This document shows positions 47,612-56,392 of a DNA stretch of 64,000 nt, piece by piece; position 1 is the first letter of the stretch, and every line of letters begins with the position of its first letter. A program made the position numbers and the translations under genes. The notes below the pieces were generated by a model. That model saw only the letters and a program-made list of their open reading frames with translations. It was not told the DNA's origin and made no database searches. The DNA comes from Bradyrhizobium sp. U87765 SZCCT0048 (lineage in GTDB: Bacteria; Pseudomonadota; Alphaproteobacteria; Rhizobiales; Xanthobacteraceae). The DNA lies in assembly GCF_018131225.1 (NCBI RefSeq), contig NZ_JAFCMM010000007.1:62001-126000 (forward strand). Reading direction: 5' to 3'.

Positions 47612-48637
47612 ATGACCCATTCGATCGCGACCCGCCTGAGGCGGGTGGTGCAGGCTGCCGCGGTGGCCGCGCTCGGCTTTGGGGCGGCGGCGGCCCACGC
47701 CGAGGCGCCGCTCAAGGCCAAAATTGGCGTGCTGCGCCTGACGTCCTCCGCGCCGGTGTTCATGGCGGTGGAGAAGGGCTACTTCCGTGATGCCGGCCTC
47801 GACATCGAGCTGAAGTTCTTCGACGCCGCGCAGCCGATCGCGGTGGCGACCGCCTCCGGCGACGTCGACTTCGGCGTCACCGCGTTCACCGGCGGCATGT
47901 ACAACCTCGCCGGCAAGGGCGTGCTCAAGGTGATCGGCGGCATGAGCCGCGAGCAGCCGGGCTTTCCGCTGATCGCCTATGTCGCCGGCAATACGGCCTA
48001 TGCCAACGGCCTGAAGTCGCCGAAGGACCTCGCCGGCAAGCGCGTCGGCGTCACCCAGATCGGCTCGACCTTCCACTATTCGTTGGGCCTGCTCGCCGAC
48101 AAGTACGGCTTCAAGCTGAGCGACGTGAAGGTGGTGCCGCTGCAGTCGCTGTCGAACGCGGCCGCAGCGCTGAAGGGCGAGACCATCGACGGCGCGCTGC
48201 TGCCGGCGACCACGGCGCGGCCGCTGATCGACGCCAACGGCGCCAAGCTGCTCGGCTGGGTCGGCGACGAGACGCCCTGGCAGCTCGGCGCGGTGTTCAC
48301 CACGCCGAAGGTGCTGGCCAACAAAGACCTGGTGACCCGGCTGCTGACGGCGCTGGTGCGCGCCGACCGCGAGTATCATGACGTCCTGCTCAAGGCGATG
48401 AAGGACGGCCAGGTGCCGCTCAACGAACAGACCACGCCGTTGCTGCAGATCATCTCCAAGTACACCAACCTGCCGCCCGAGCGGATCGCGGTGGACTGCG
48501 CCTACATCGATCGCGACGGCAAGCTCGACATCAAGAATGTCGGCGACCAGATCAGCTGGATGCAGGCGCAGGGTTTCGTCGACAAGGGCTTCACCGTCGA
48601 CGACATCATCGCCAGGGACTTCGCCAGGGGTGATTGA
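47612..48637 (+). CDS. ABC importer substrate-binding protein (nitrate/sulfonate/taurine-like)
   Basis: A 341-aa periplasmic binding protein of the NrtA/SsuA/TauA type. The N terminus with RRVVQAAAVAALGFGAAAAH is a signal peptide cut near AHA-EAP. Family blocks are KIGVLRLTSSAPVFMAVEKG near residues 35-54, GYFRDAGLDIELKFFDAAQP, DLAGKRVGVTQIGSTFHYSL and a late NVGDQISWMQAQGFVDKG. It binds the imported ligand; the ligand is not deducible. It is 21 bp after the oxidoreductase gene and 58 bp before the ATPase gene. Confidence 0.9.
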   Translation: MTHSIATRLRRVVQAAAVAALGFGAAAAHAEAPLKAKIGVLRLTSSAPVFMAVEKGYFRDAGLDIELKFFDAAQPIAVATASGDVDFGVTAFTGGMYNLAGKGVLKVIGGMSREQPGFPLIAYVAGNTAYANGLKSPKDLAGKRVGVTQIGSTFHYSLGLLADKYGFKLSDVKVVPLQSLSNAAAALKGETIDGALLPATTARPLIDANGAKLLGWVGDETPWQLGAVFTTPKVLANKDLVTRLLTALVRADREYHDVLLKAMKDGQVPLNEQTTPLLQIISKYTNLPPERIAVDCAYIDRDGKLDIKNVGDQISWMQAQGFVDKGFTVDDIIARDFARGD

Positions 48638-48695
48638 GGCCGACTGATCGTCAGTTCGACAGACACGAGCAAGCGGACAAGCGACGGACTTCACC

Positions 48696-49469
48696 ATGGA
48701 CCTGATCGTGAATGACATCAGCCACCGCTTCGGCGCCCTCGACGTGCTGGAGGACGTGTCCTTCACCGTTCGCGCCGGCGAAGTGGTGGCGGTGGTCGGC
48801 CCCTCCGGCTGCGGCAAGAGCACGCTGCTGTCGATCCTGGGCGGCCTGCTGCAGCCGACCTCCGGCCACGCCCGCATCCGCGGCGCGGCGCCGGCGGGCA
48901 GCTTCAACCCGCTGACCTTCGTGTTCCAGGACTTCGCGCTGCTGCCCTGGAGCACGGTGCGCGACAACGTCGCGTTCCCGTTGCTCCATGTCGGCATCGA
49001 CGCCGCGCAGCGGCAGGCGATCGTCACCGACGCGCTGCGCCGCACCGGGCTTGCCGATTTCGGCGACGCGCTGCCCAAGCAGCTCTCCGGCGGCATGCGC
49101 CAGCGTGTCGGTATCGCCCGGGCGCTTGCGGTGCGGCCGGCGATCCTGCTGATGGACGAGCCGCTGTCGGCGCTGGATTCTCAGACCCGCGAACTGCTGA
49201 TGGAAGACTTCATCGGCCTGCTCGCCGACGGCCAGATGGGGGCTGTCTACATCACCCATAATCTCGACGAGGCGGTGCGGCTCGCCGATCGCGTCGTCGT
49301 GCTGTCGCGCCGCCCGGGCCGGGTGCGCGAGATCGTCGACATCGCGGTGCCGCGCGCGCAGCGCGGCCATGCCGATGTGCGGGCGCAACTGCTTGGGATC
49401 CAGGACCGGCTGTGGTCGCTGATCAAGGACGAGGCGATCGACGCCGAGCGGGAGGTGCAGCATGCTTGA
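48696..49469 (+). CDS. ABC importer ATP-binding protein
   Basis: A 257-aa ATPase of the nitrate/sulfonate/taurine class. Walker A VGPSGCGKST is at about residues 36-45, the signature QLSGGMRQRVGIARAL near 129-144, Walker B ILLMDEPLSALD near 150-161 and the switch His in YITHNLDEAVRLAD. It overlaps the permease start by 8 bp and forms the transporter with its neighbours. Confidence 0.92.
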   Translation: MDLIVNDISHRFGALDVLEDVSFTVRAGEVVAVVGPSGCGKSTLLSILGGLLQPTSGHARIRGAAPAGSFNPLTFVFQDFALLPWSTVRDNVAFPLLHVGIDAAQRQAIVTDALRRTGLADFGDALPKQLSGGMRQRVGIARALAVRPAILLMDEPLSALDSQTRELLMEDFIGLLADGQMGAVYITHNLDEAVRLADRVVVLSRRPGRVREIVDIAVPRAQRGHADVRAQLLGIQDRLWSLIKDEAIDAEREVQHA

Positions 49470-50292
49470 CCGCGCGACATCGACGAACGCCTCGTCGCAG
49501 GACGGCGCCGATATCCGCGACGTCGCCTTCCGCGGCGGCGGCTTCGCCCCCAAGGCCAGCCGCGGCGCCAGCTGGATCACCTTCGCGGTGCTGCTGTCGA
49601 TCTGGCAGGCCGCCGGCAGCTTCGGCTGGATCAACCCGCTGTTCCTGCCGACCCCGGTGGCGATCGCGAAAGCAATCTACAAGCTCGCACTCAGCGGCGC
49701 GCTGTGGCAGCACCTGTCGTACTCGGCGATGCGCATCGGGCTTGGCTGGCTGATCGGCAGCGCCGCCGGCGTCGTCGTCGGCTTCGCCATCGGCCTGTCA
49801 GGCGTCGCCCGCAGCATCGGCATCTCGGTGGTGTCGGCGCTGTTCCCGATCCCGAAGATCGCGCTGCTGCCGCTGCTGATCCTGTGGTTCGGCATCGGCG
49901 AGGAGCCGAAGATCGCCACCATCGCGCTCGGCGTGTTCTTCTCGACCTCGATCTCCGTCTATTCCGGCGTCGATTCCGTGCCGCGCAACCTCATTCGCAT
50001 GGCGCAGAGCTTCAACGTTCCGTTCGCGACCATCGTGCGCAAGGTGATCTGGCCGGGCGCGCTGCCCGCGATCCTCGCCGGCTTCCGCATCACCTCGTCG
50101 GTGGCGCTGCTGCTGGTGGTCAGCGCCGAAATGATCGGCGCCGAATACGGCATCGGCGCGTTCGTGCTGCAGGCCGGCAACCTGATGCAGACCGATCAGC
50201 TGCTCGCCGGCGTCGTCATCCTGTCGCTGTTCGGCCTGACCATCGGCAAGCTGCTCAACCTGCTGGAAACGCGCCTGCTGCACTGGCGCTGA
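49462..50292 (+). CDS. ABC importer permease
   Basis: A 276-aa inner-membrane permease with about six helices. The EAA-type cytoplasmic loop appears as NLIRMAQSFNVPFATIVRKV near residues 175-194, and IWPGALPAILAGFRITSSVA follows directly. WITFAVLLSIWQAAGSFGW is the first helix. Start ATG 49462 overlaps the ATPase gene by 8 bp, indicating coupled translation. The last gene of the LysR-linked import unit. Confidence 0.9.
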   Translation: MLDRATSTNASSQDGADIRDVAFRGGGFAPKASRGASWITFAVLLSIWQAAGSFGWINPLFLPTPVAIAKAIYKLALSGALWQHLSYSAMRIGLGWLIGSAAGVVVGFAIGLSGVARSIGISVVSALFPIPKIALLPLLILWFGIGEEPKIATIALGVFFSTSISVYSGVDSVPRNLIRMAQSFNVPFATIVRKVIWPGALPAILAGFRITSSVALLLVVSAEMIGAEYGIGAFVLQAGNLMQTDQLLAGVVILSLFGLTIGKLLNLLETRLLHWR

Positions 50293-50338
50293 GCGGGGAG
50301 GGCCAGAGTATGGCGATCTGAACTCTGACAGACTTGGT

Positions 50339-50491
50339 CCGTCATCCTGAGGTGCGAGCCAACGGGTCCGCGCAAAGCGCGGCCCGATGACAGGCTCCGC
50401 GCGAGCCTCGAAGGATGGACGGCCCCTCAGCCTCTGCCCGGGCCGTCGCCCTTCAAGGGTCCCGCTGCGCGTGACCACCTCAGGGTGACGG
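50339..50491. repeat. Large inverted repeat between ABC permease and cysteine hydrolase genes
   Basis: Arms CCGTCATCCTGAGGTG and CACCTCAGGGTGACGG (15 of 16 pairing) bracket 153 bp containing shorter hairpins such as CCGCGCAAAGCGCGG. It resembles a known rhizobial palindromic repeat type. It lies between two convergent genes and holds no coding frame. Confidence 0.8.
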
Positions 50492-50512
50492 GATTGATAT
50501 CGCCCTTACGCC

Positions 50513-51196
50513 TCAACCCGCCCGCAGCAGCGCCACCACCTCATCGGTGGTGCGCACATCGGCGAACGTCACCATCAGGTTGGTGAGGCTGGCGTTGTGC
50601 TCTTCGTCGGTTCGTGTCGCGGTGCCGTCGGCGACGAAGTGAACGGCATAGTTCAGCATCATGGCGTCGCGCGCGGTCGATTCGCAGCACACATTGGTCA
50701 GCGTGCCCGTGACGATCAGCGTATCGATGCCGCGCGCCCGCAGTTGCGCATCGAGATCGCTGGCATCGCCGACGAAGGCGCTGTAGCGCGTCTTGTCGAC
50801 CACCAGATCCCCGGGCTGCACATCGAACGCGCTGTCGACCGCATGGGCCGGATGCCCCGGCGTGAACGCCGCGCGCATGGTGTCGCGCACAGCCGGCGGC
50901 ATGAAGGTGCCGAGCCACAGGCTCCAGTCGCCCTCGGGCCCCGTGGTGTGCCGCAGCCAGACCACGGCGCCGCCCGCGGCGCGGGTCTCCGCGGCGAGGC
51001 GGCGGACGTTGGGGACGATCGCGCGCGCCAGCGGCACTTCGCCGACAGCACCGGGCTGGAGAAAACCGGCCTGCATGTCCACGACCACCAGCGCCGTCTT
51101 CGCCGGCTCGATGCGCTCGAACACATGCCGCCGCCCGCGCCGGGTGATCAGGCGGTCGATGATGGCCTGGGGGATCTGGATGGTGTGCAAGTGCAC
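50513..51196 (-). CDS. Isochorismatase-like cysteine hydrolase
   Basis: A 227-aa enzyme if it starts at GTG 51196. The triad of this family is present: Asp40 (LVVVDMQAGF), Lys135 (VVDKTRYSAF) and Cys170 (TLTNVCCESTARDA). The start is uncertain: the frame is open 20 codons upstream to ATG 51256, where no good ribosome site is visible. It probably hydrolyses an amide or ether-type small compound; members include nicotinamidases, N-carbamoyl hydrolases and isochorismatases, and the subgroup is not clear. Convergent with the ABC unit. Confidence 0.85.
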   Translation of the reverse strand: MHLHTIQIPQAIIDRLITRRGRRHVFERIEPAKTALVVVDMQAGFLQPGAVGEVPLARAIVPNVRRLAAETRAAGGAVVWLRHTTGPEGDWSLWLGTFMPPAVRDTMRAAFTPGHPAHAVDSAFDVQPGDLVVDKTRYSAFVGDASDLDAQLRARGIDTLIVTGTLTNVCCESTARDAMMLNYAVHFVADGTATRTDEEHNASLTNLMVTFADVRTTDEVVALLRAG

Positions 51197-51420
51197 GGCT
51201 CCGAGGATGGTGCGGTGGTATTTCGATGAGATCGAAGGGCTGAGCCACGCTCTCAAAGCGGCGGTCGCGTGAACAATACCCGGAACTGTTTCTTAGCGCG
51301 TCGCAACCTCGTCTGTCAGGAACACCGATTTTGTTTGTTGACGGGATTTCCGATCAAGCCCTTTTTGGTGCAGGCGCTCAAGGGTGTCCCAATCAAAGCC
51401 TTTCCATGTGCGGCAACAGT

Positions 51421-51813
51421 CTATGCCGCGATCGCCTTCCTTGCCGCCTGGGCCAGAAAGCCCGACCGCGTAAATCCTTCACGCTCCGCGTAGCGATCGA
51501 CTTCGTCCAGAAGATCCGCGGGCAGGGTGATGTTGATCCGCACGGCTCGGGCTGCTGGCGCCGGCGCGGCGACAAGGATGGCGACGCCGTCGCGGTTTTC
51601 GGGATCGCTCATGATGCTCTCGAGCGACGACGGCTCCGGGATGGCCTCGCCATCGTCCTGCAGCCCCTCCAGATGCAGGGCGAGCGCCTCCGCAGCCATG
51701 TCGCGGGCTTCATCGAGCGTGGCGCCGGCGGTGACGCATCCCGGCAGGTCGGGAAACGACACGCCGTAGTCGCTGTTCGCGTCCTTGTGGATCAGGGCAA
51801 TGTATTGGCTCAT
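51421..51813 (-). CDS. hicB: HicB-family antitoxin
   Basis: A 130-aa antitoxin with the partly degraded RNase H-like HicB domain at the N terminus (SQYIALIHKDANSDYGVSFP, LPGCVTAGATLDEARDMAAE) and a ribbon-helix-helix DNA-binding domain at the C terminus (RINITLPADLLDEVDRYAER, then EGFTRSGFLAQAARKAI). It follows the toxin gene by 4 bp, the usual HicA-HicB order. The RHH domain should bind the operator upstream of hicA, giving autorepression. The family assignment is good; activity is untested. Confidence 0.9.
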   Translation of the reverse strand: MSQYIALIHKDANSDYGVSFPDLPGCVTAGATLDEARDMAAEALALHLEGLQDDGEAIPEPSSLESIMSDPENRDGVAILVAAPAPAARAVRINITLPADLLDEVDRYAEREGFTRSGFLAQAARKAIAA

Positions 51814-51817
51814 GGCT

Positions 51818-52003
51818 TCACCGCAGCTTCAGCCCGGCTTGTTTTTCGATGATGCGCAGCGCGCCGAGCGGGATGTCTTTGTTCGGATGCGGGACGGTGA
51901 CGCGGCCCGGTTTGGGATGCTTGAACTGGATGTGGCTGCCCTTCTGGGCGACCTGCTCCCACCCGTCCGACTTCAGGGCCGAGATGATGTCTCGCGAATT
52001 CAT
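51818..52003 (-). CDS. hicA: HicA-family mRNA interferase toxin
   Basis: A 61-aa toxin with the double-stranded-RNA-binding-like fold of HicA. It reads MNSRDIISALKSDGWEQVAQ and then KGSHIQFKHP, where His24 is the catalytic residue, followed by VTVPHPNKDIPLGALRIIEK. It cleaves mRNA when the antitoxin is lost. The start ATG is at 52003, close to AT-rich direct repeats. Gap of 4 bp to hicB. Confidence 0.9.
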   Translation of the reverse strand: MNSRDIISALKSDGWEQVAQKGSHIQFKHPKPGRVTVPHPNKDIPLGALRIIEKQAGLKLR

Positions 52004-52009
52004 GTGGAT

Positions 52010-52051
52010 TTATACACACGAAGAAAGTCTAGAATCAATGAATTATACACA
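52010..52051. promoter_or_regulatory. AT-rich region with TTATACACA repeats, probable hicAB promoter/operator
   Basis: The 9-mer TTATACACA occurs at 52010-52018 and again at 52043-52051, 33 bp apart, just upstream of hicA, with a weaker TTACACACC after it. The region is far more AT-rich than its surroundings. HicB-type repressors bind operators near here, but binding to this repeat is inference. Confidence 0.4.
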
Positions 52052-52305
52052 TTATTACACACCAATCCGAGTGGCCCCGGCGAGGCACCTTGGCTTTGGC
52101 CTAAGGTCTCCCCGTGCTTACGGCAACGCGATACCTCGCTCATTCGCGTTTTCGGATCTGGCGATCCTCGCGCGGCTGCTCGGCACACGAAAGATCTGCT
52201 CCGGCATTTCCTCACCTGATCAATGTCGTTCTTTGCAGCATGCGAGTGACGCGTTGCAAAACATCCGTTGACCGAGCGCCGAAAACACAAGAGAGATCAG
52301 CCCAC

Positions 52306-52393
52306 GCGGGCGTGGCGAAATGGTAGACGCAAGGGACTTAAAATCCCTCGGCGCGTGAGCGCTGTGCCGGTTCGAGTCCGGCCGCCCGCACCA
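52306..52393 (+). tRNA. tRNA-Leu (anticodon UAA)
   Basis: GCGGGCG and CGCCCGC pair as the 7-bp acceptor stem (52306-52312, 52383-52389), followed by A and an encoded CCA. The anticodon arm AGGGA-CTTAAAA-TCCCT gives anticodon TAA at 52339-52341. The long variable arm (about CGGCGCGTGAGCGCTG) is typical of a class II tRNA, and the T-arm CGGTTCGAGTCCG is normal. A run of T follows the CCA. Confidence 0.95.
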
Positions 52394-52417
52394 GCCTTTT
52401 TCTTATTTGCGACGCCG

Positions 52418-53383
52418 CTAGCCCCCGACCGATTCCGCCGCCTTTCTGATGCCGTCGGCCGAACTCTTGATCGTCGTTGCCGCTTCGCCCATGGCGTTGG
52501 CAGCCGTCAGGAGGTCGACCTTGTCTTCGACAATGGCGTCGTTGGCATCCACGATGGCCTGCAGCAGGGCGGCGAAATCGGGCTTGCGTCCAAGAAACGT
52601 CTCGCGTTCGCTGATGTACGCGCCGTAGGCGGTCATGAAATCCCATGCGGGCGACGGAGCTACGGCAGGATAGGGGCGATTGCGCTCGGCGCCATAGGTC
52701 GGAGGGAAGAACTGGCGGATGAAGTCGAGCCGCTCCCTCGCGCAGGCGTTCCACAGCTGGTAGGCGCGCTCCTCGTTCTCGGTCAGGGCTCTCAGACTGC
52801 GCTTCGTCCTCAGGTGCGCGACATTGGCGCGCAGGTGCGACGCGATCCTGGCCGCAAAGGACCTGATCTGCTCATGCGTCGCGTATTGGCCGATAACCCT
52901 GAGGTCGGCGATGATCAGATTGGCGCTGGCTGAGAACGCCTTTGCTTCGGGCGTGGCGACGAGGCCGCTGAACGTGCCGATTGTCGTTGCCCACTTCTGC
53001 AGAAGCTCGTCCCTGTCGGCCTGCTGCTTGACGAACGCGGCGATCGTCTCGCCGTAGCCCAGTACGGCATTGATGTAGGCGTTCTTTTCCCTGAGCGCCT
53101 GAACGGCGTTGTCACGAACCTTGAGGGCGCTCGCTCTTGCTCGACGCTCGAGAGCGATGATCTGCGGATCGCGCGGGTCGCCGCATGAATAGCTGCCCTT
53201 GGAAATATATTCGAGCTGCTCCGATTTGCGGATGACATCCTTGAGAAGGTCGACTTCGAGCTGCTCCTGCGATGCAATCCCGCTGTTGAAAGCCGTCACC
53301 GTGAGGGAAAACGAATTCCCCAATTCCGTCGTGTTCGAGCAGCCGCTCAGCGCGACTGCCGCAATGATAATGCCCCACCGCAT
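52418..53383 (-). CDS. Unrecognised lipoprotein
   Basis: A 321-aa protein with a lipoprotein signal: MRWGIIIAAVALSGCSN, with lipidation Cys at about residue 15. The rest is strongly helical (RKSEQLEYISKGSYSCGDPR, EYNAYINAVLG-type segment, then RANVAHLRTKRSLRALTENE), lacking a known family that I can identify. ATG 53383 is preferred over an upstream in-frame ATG at 53542 because it creates the lipobox. It lies beside tRNA-Leu, on the opposite strand. Function unknown. Confidence 0.6.
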   Translation of the reverse strand: MRWGIIIAAVALSGCSNTTELGNSFSLTVTAFNSGIASQEQLEVDLLKDVIRKSEQLEYISKGSYSCGDPRDPQIIALERRARASALKVRDNAVQALREKNAYINAVLGYGETIAAFVKQQADRDELLQKWATTIGTFSGLVATPEAKAFSASANLIIADLRVIGQYATHEQIRSFAARIASHLRANVAHLRTKRSLRALTENEERAYQLWNACARERLDFIRQFFPPTYGAERNRPYPAVAPSPAWDFMTAYGAYISERETFLGRKPDFAALLQAIVDANDAIVEDKVDLLTAANAMGEAATTIKSSADGIRKAAESVGG

Positions 53384-53858
53384 ATGGCCCCGCCCGAAAA
53401 AGATTAAGTGAAGTATGGCGCGATCCTCCAGCAGCCGCCGGGCTGTAGCAAGCGCCTGGGCTTCCAGAACGGGGCGTTTTCCACAAATGCCGCGACGCAC
53501 GCCGAAGGCGGGGCCGATCCCGTCACCGCCTGCGTTCGTCATCGTTCATCGCGCTCGGGTGGCTCCGGCATCGGGAGATGCGGACGCCATGGGCCATGCT
53601 TGACACGAGGCAGTCCAAGGCACGCCACGCGATGACGACGCTGACGCCCGTTTTCTCCAGTCCTGATGCCGTCACAGGCGACGCCGCGCGCGAGGCGCGA
53701 TCCGAATTAAAATAGCTCCAATCTTGCTGCGACAGACGGACGCATATGTGTGCATCTCTGCGTCGGCCCGCGCTTCTTAGACCTCTTCTATTGGTCAAAC
53801 CGTTGCTCGTTGCCTAAGCGATTTTTGCCATCCGTGTCTCGCACTGGCTGCGATCACG
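53384..53858. other. Intergenic region before the TonB-dependent receptor
   Basis: About 475 bp between the lipoprotein start and the receptor start. Frames here (for example 53408-53635 plus, and a 38-codon frame beginning ATG at 53598) have no family likeness or ribosome site, so I see no gene. The last 160 bp should hold the receptor promoter; a degenerate Irr-box-like stretch is noted at 53776-53792 in the findings. Confidence 0.5.
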
Positions 53859-56192
53859 ATGCGGATCGAAAAATCTCCGGGGGCTTCGTTGAACGAATTT
53901 TGCCTGCCGCGCGCTGCGGCACTCTCACTCGCATTGCTGTCCACATCCGCCATCGTCACGCCGGCCGCCGCGCAGCAGGCGCCGGCCGGCCCGTCTGCAC
54001 AGGCATTGCCAGGCGCGAAGCAGCAGCCGCTGCCGGCGGTGGTCGTGAACTCGTCGAAGCCACGCCGTCAGGCGGCGGCGCCGCGGCGCAAGCCTGCCAC
54101 GGCATCCGCCGCATCGGCGTCGCGGTCCGCCGTGCGCCGCGACGCTGCAGTGCCGGCCAGCACATCGGTCGGAGCGGAAGCTGCGCGCCTGCCGGCGAGC
54201 TTTGCCGGCGGGCAGGTCGCACGCGGCGCGCAAGTGGGATTGCTCGGCAACAAGGACTACATGGCGACGCCGTACAGCATCTCCAGCTACACCGAAAAGA
54301 CGATCCGCGACCTGCAGGCGACCAGTGTCGCCGAGGTGCTGACCACCACCGATCCGTCGGTGCGCGCCGCCATCGGTGCCGGCAACCGTTATGACGCGCT
54401 CACCATCCGCGGCTTCCGGGTGGAGAACAGCGAGACGTCGCTGAACGGTCTCTATGGTCTTGTGCCCAACTACCGCACCAATCCCGCGCCGATCGAGCGC
54501 ATCGAGCTGCTGAAGGGGCCGGGCGCCTTCCTCAACGGCATGGCGCCGCAGGGCAGCATCGGCGGCAGCGTCAACATCGTCACCAAGCGCGCGGCGGACG
54601 ATCCGCTGACTCGCATGACGGCGGGCTACATGTCCGATGCGCGGTTCGGCACCGCGATCGATATCGGTCGCCGCTACGGCGACAACAAGGAATTGGGCGT
54701 GCGCTTCAACGGCGCCATCGAGGGCGGCGACACCCCGATCGATCGCCAGTCGGCCCGTAATGGCTCGGCCTCCCTTGGCGTCGACTACCGTGGCGAGCGG
54801 CTGCGGGTGTCCGCGGACATCATCTACCAGAACGACTGGATGCGCGCGGCCGCGCGTGGCTATACCCCGGTGCCGGGCATCGCCATGCCGGCCGCGCCCG
54901 ATCCGAAAATCAATCTGGCGCAGCCGTTCGACTATTCGAACGCGCAGAGCGTCACCGCACTGACGCGCGCCGAATACGACCTGACCTCGAACCTCACGCT
55001 GTTCGGCGCCATCGGCGTCAACCGCTTCAACTTCGACAAGCAGGAGGCGCCGGGGGCGACCATTCTCAACACAGCGGGCGATGCGCAATCGACCTCCAAA
55101 TTCCAGACCGGCAAATCGGAGACCGTGTCGGGCGAAGCCGGCGTGCGCAGTCGTTTCGACACCGGGCCGGTTCGTCATGAAGTGGTGGTCAGCGGCAGCT
55201 CGATGCAACTGACGGATTGGCTGGGACAGACCACCTACGGCAATTACGCCACCAACATCTACCGCCCGACCTTGCTGGCGAGCCCCGGCGTGCCTGTGTC
55301 GTTCTATCCGACGGGACGGGCCGACATGACGCGGCTGCAGAGCGTCGGCGTCGCCGACACGCTGTCGATGATCGACGGCATGGTGCAGCTCACCGTCGGC
55401 GCGCGCCAGCAGCAGGTGGTCACCAGCAGCTATTCGTCGGCCACGGGCGACGCCACCGACCATTACGACCAGAGCAAGACCTCGCCGTCGGTGGCACTGG
55501 TGCTGCGGCCGATCAAGCAGCTGTCGTTTTACGGGAGCTATATCGAGGGGCTCACGCCGGCGTCACCGCCGCCTTCGCTCGCGGCCAACCCGACCCAGGT
55601 GTTCGCGCCGTACCAGACCAGGCAGGTCGAGGTCGGCGCCAAGCTCGACCTCGGCACCTTCGGCGCGACGCTGGCCGCGTTCCAGATCGCCGTGCCGAGT
55701 GGACTTCTCGACCCGGTGACCAAGATCTACAGCGTCGACGGCGAGCAGCGTCATCGCGGCATCGAGCTGAACGCGTTCGGCGAGGTTGCGCCCGGCGTGC
55801 GCGTGCTCGGCGGCGTCACTTTCCTCGACGCCCGGCTGACCCGGACACCGGGCCACGTCAACGACGGCAACCGTGCCGTCGGCGCGCCCGAGCTGCAGGG
55901 CAATCTCGGCGTCGAATGGGATACGCCGTTCCTGCCAGGGCTGACGGCGACTGCGCGGGCGATCTATACCAGCAGCAGCTATGTCAGCGCCGACAATCTG
56001 CAGCAGGTGCCGAGCTGGACCACGTTCGACATCGGCGCGCGCTATGCCACGACGTTTGCCGGCCGGCCGACCACCTTGCGCGCCAGCATCACCAACCTGA
56101 TGGACAAGCGCTACTGGATCGCCAACCCGACCGGCTATGTCATCAGCGGCATGGCGCGCACGGTGTGGCTGTCGATGTCCGTGGACTTCTGA
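53859..56192 (+). CDS. TonB-dependent siderophore receptor
   Basis: A 777-aa outer-membrane receptor. A signal peptide (LSLALLSTSAIVTPAAAQQ region, about residues 22-40) is followed by an unusual Ala/Arg/Pro-rich linker (about 40-130) and then a plug domain: TPYSISSYTEKTIRDLQATS near 136-155, VRAAIGAGNRYDALTIRGFR near 169-188, IERIELLKGPGAFLNGMAPQ near 213-232 and GSIGGSVNIVTKRA near 233-246. A 22-strand-type barrel ends with VISGMARTVWLSMSVDF. It imports a ferric siderophore using TonB energy. No siderophore synthesis or ABC genes are close. Confidence 0.92.
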   Translation: MRIEKSPGASLNEFCLPRAAALSLALLSTSAIVTPAAAQQAPAGPSAQALPGAKQQPLPAVVVNSSKPRRQAAAPRRKPATASAASASRSAVRRDAAVPASTSVGAEAARLPASFAGGQVARGAQVGLLGNKDYMATPYSISSYTEKTIRDLQATSVAEVLTTTDPSVRAAIGAGNRYDALTIRGFRVENSETSLNGLYGLVPNYRTNPAPIERIELLKGPGAFLNGMAPQGSIGGSVNIVTKRAADDPLTRMTAGYMSDARFGTAIDIGRRYGDNKELGVRFNGAIEGGDTPIDRQSARNGSASLGVDYRGERLRVSADIIYQNDWMRAAARGYTPVPGIAMPAAPDPKINLAQPFDYSNAQSVTALTRAEYDLTSNLTLFGAIGVNRFNFDKQEAPGATILNTAGDAQSTSKFQTGKSETVSGEAGVRSRFDTGPVRHEVVVSGSSMQLTDWLGQTTYGNYATNIYRPTLLASPGVPVSFYPTGRADMTRLQSVGVADTLSMIDGMVQLTVGARQQQVVTSSYSSATGDATDHYDQSKTSPSVALVLRPIKQLSFYGSYIEGLTPASPPPSLAANPTQVFAPYQTRQVEVGAKLDLGTFGATLAAFQIAVPSGLLDPVTKIYSVDGEQRHRGIELNAFGEVAPGVRVLGGVTFLDARLTRTPGHVNDGNRAVGAPELQGNLGVEWDTPFLPGLTATARAIYTSSSYVSADNLQQVPSWTTFDIGARYATTFAGRPTTLRASITNLMDKRYWIANPTGYVISGMARTVWLSMSVDF

Positions 56193-56219
56193 CCGCCGGT
56201 CAGTGAATCGCTGCGGGAC

Positions 56220-56243
56220 GCGTCGGGCTCCTTTCTCCGACGC
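56220..56243. terminator. Possible hairpin terminator after TonB-dependent receptor
   Basis: GCGTCGG and CCGACGC form a 7-bp stem with a 10-nt loop 28 bp after the receptor stop. No T run follows, so it may be only a hairpin or a rho-linked end. Confidence 0.35.
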
Positions 56244-56392
56244 GCCTGCTATTCGTGCGGTTTCCGCGAAAGGTGAGGTGGCTGGTACGTCGATTGACAC
56301 CGGCGGCTGGTGCTTGCTAGCATTTATGTCATAAAATTTCGAATTTCTATTTCTTAAATTGTGCTCTGCAGCGTTTAAGGAGCTCGGCCGTC

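Noticed and set aside
46163..49096. Long open minus-strand frame of 977 aa
   Set aside because: Runs antisense across the FAD oxidoreductase and the binding-protein genes, is Arg/Gln/His-rich with no family motif, and is explained by high third-position GC on the true genes.
53408..53635. Plus-strand frame of 75 aa
   Set aside because: No recognisable domain or start signal; probably leader DNA.
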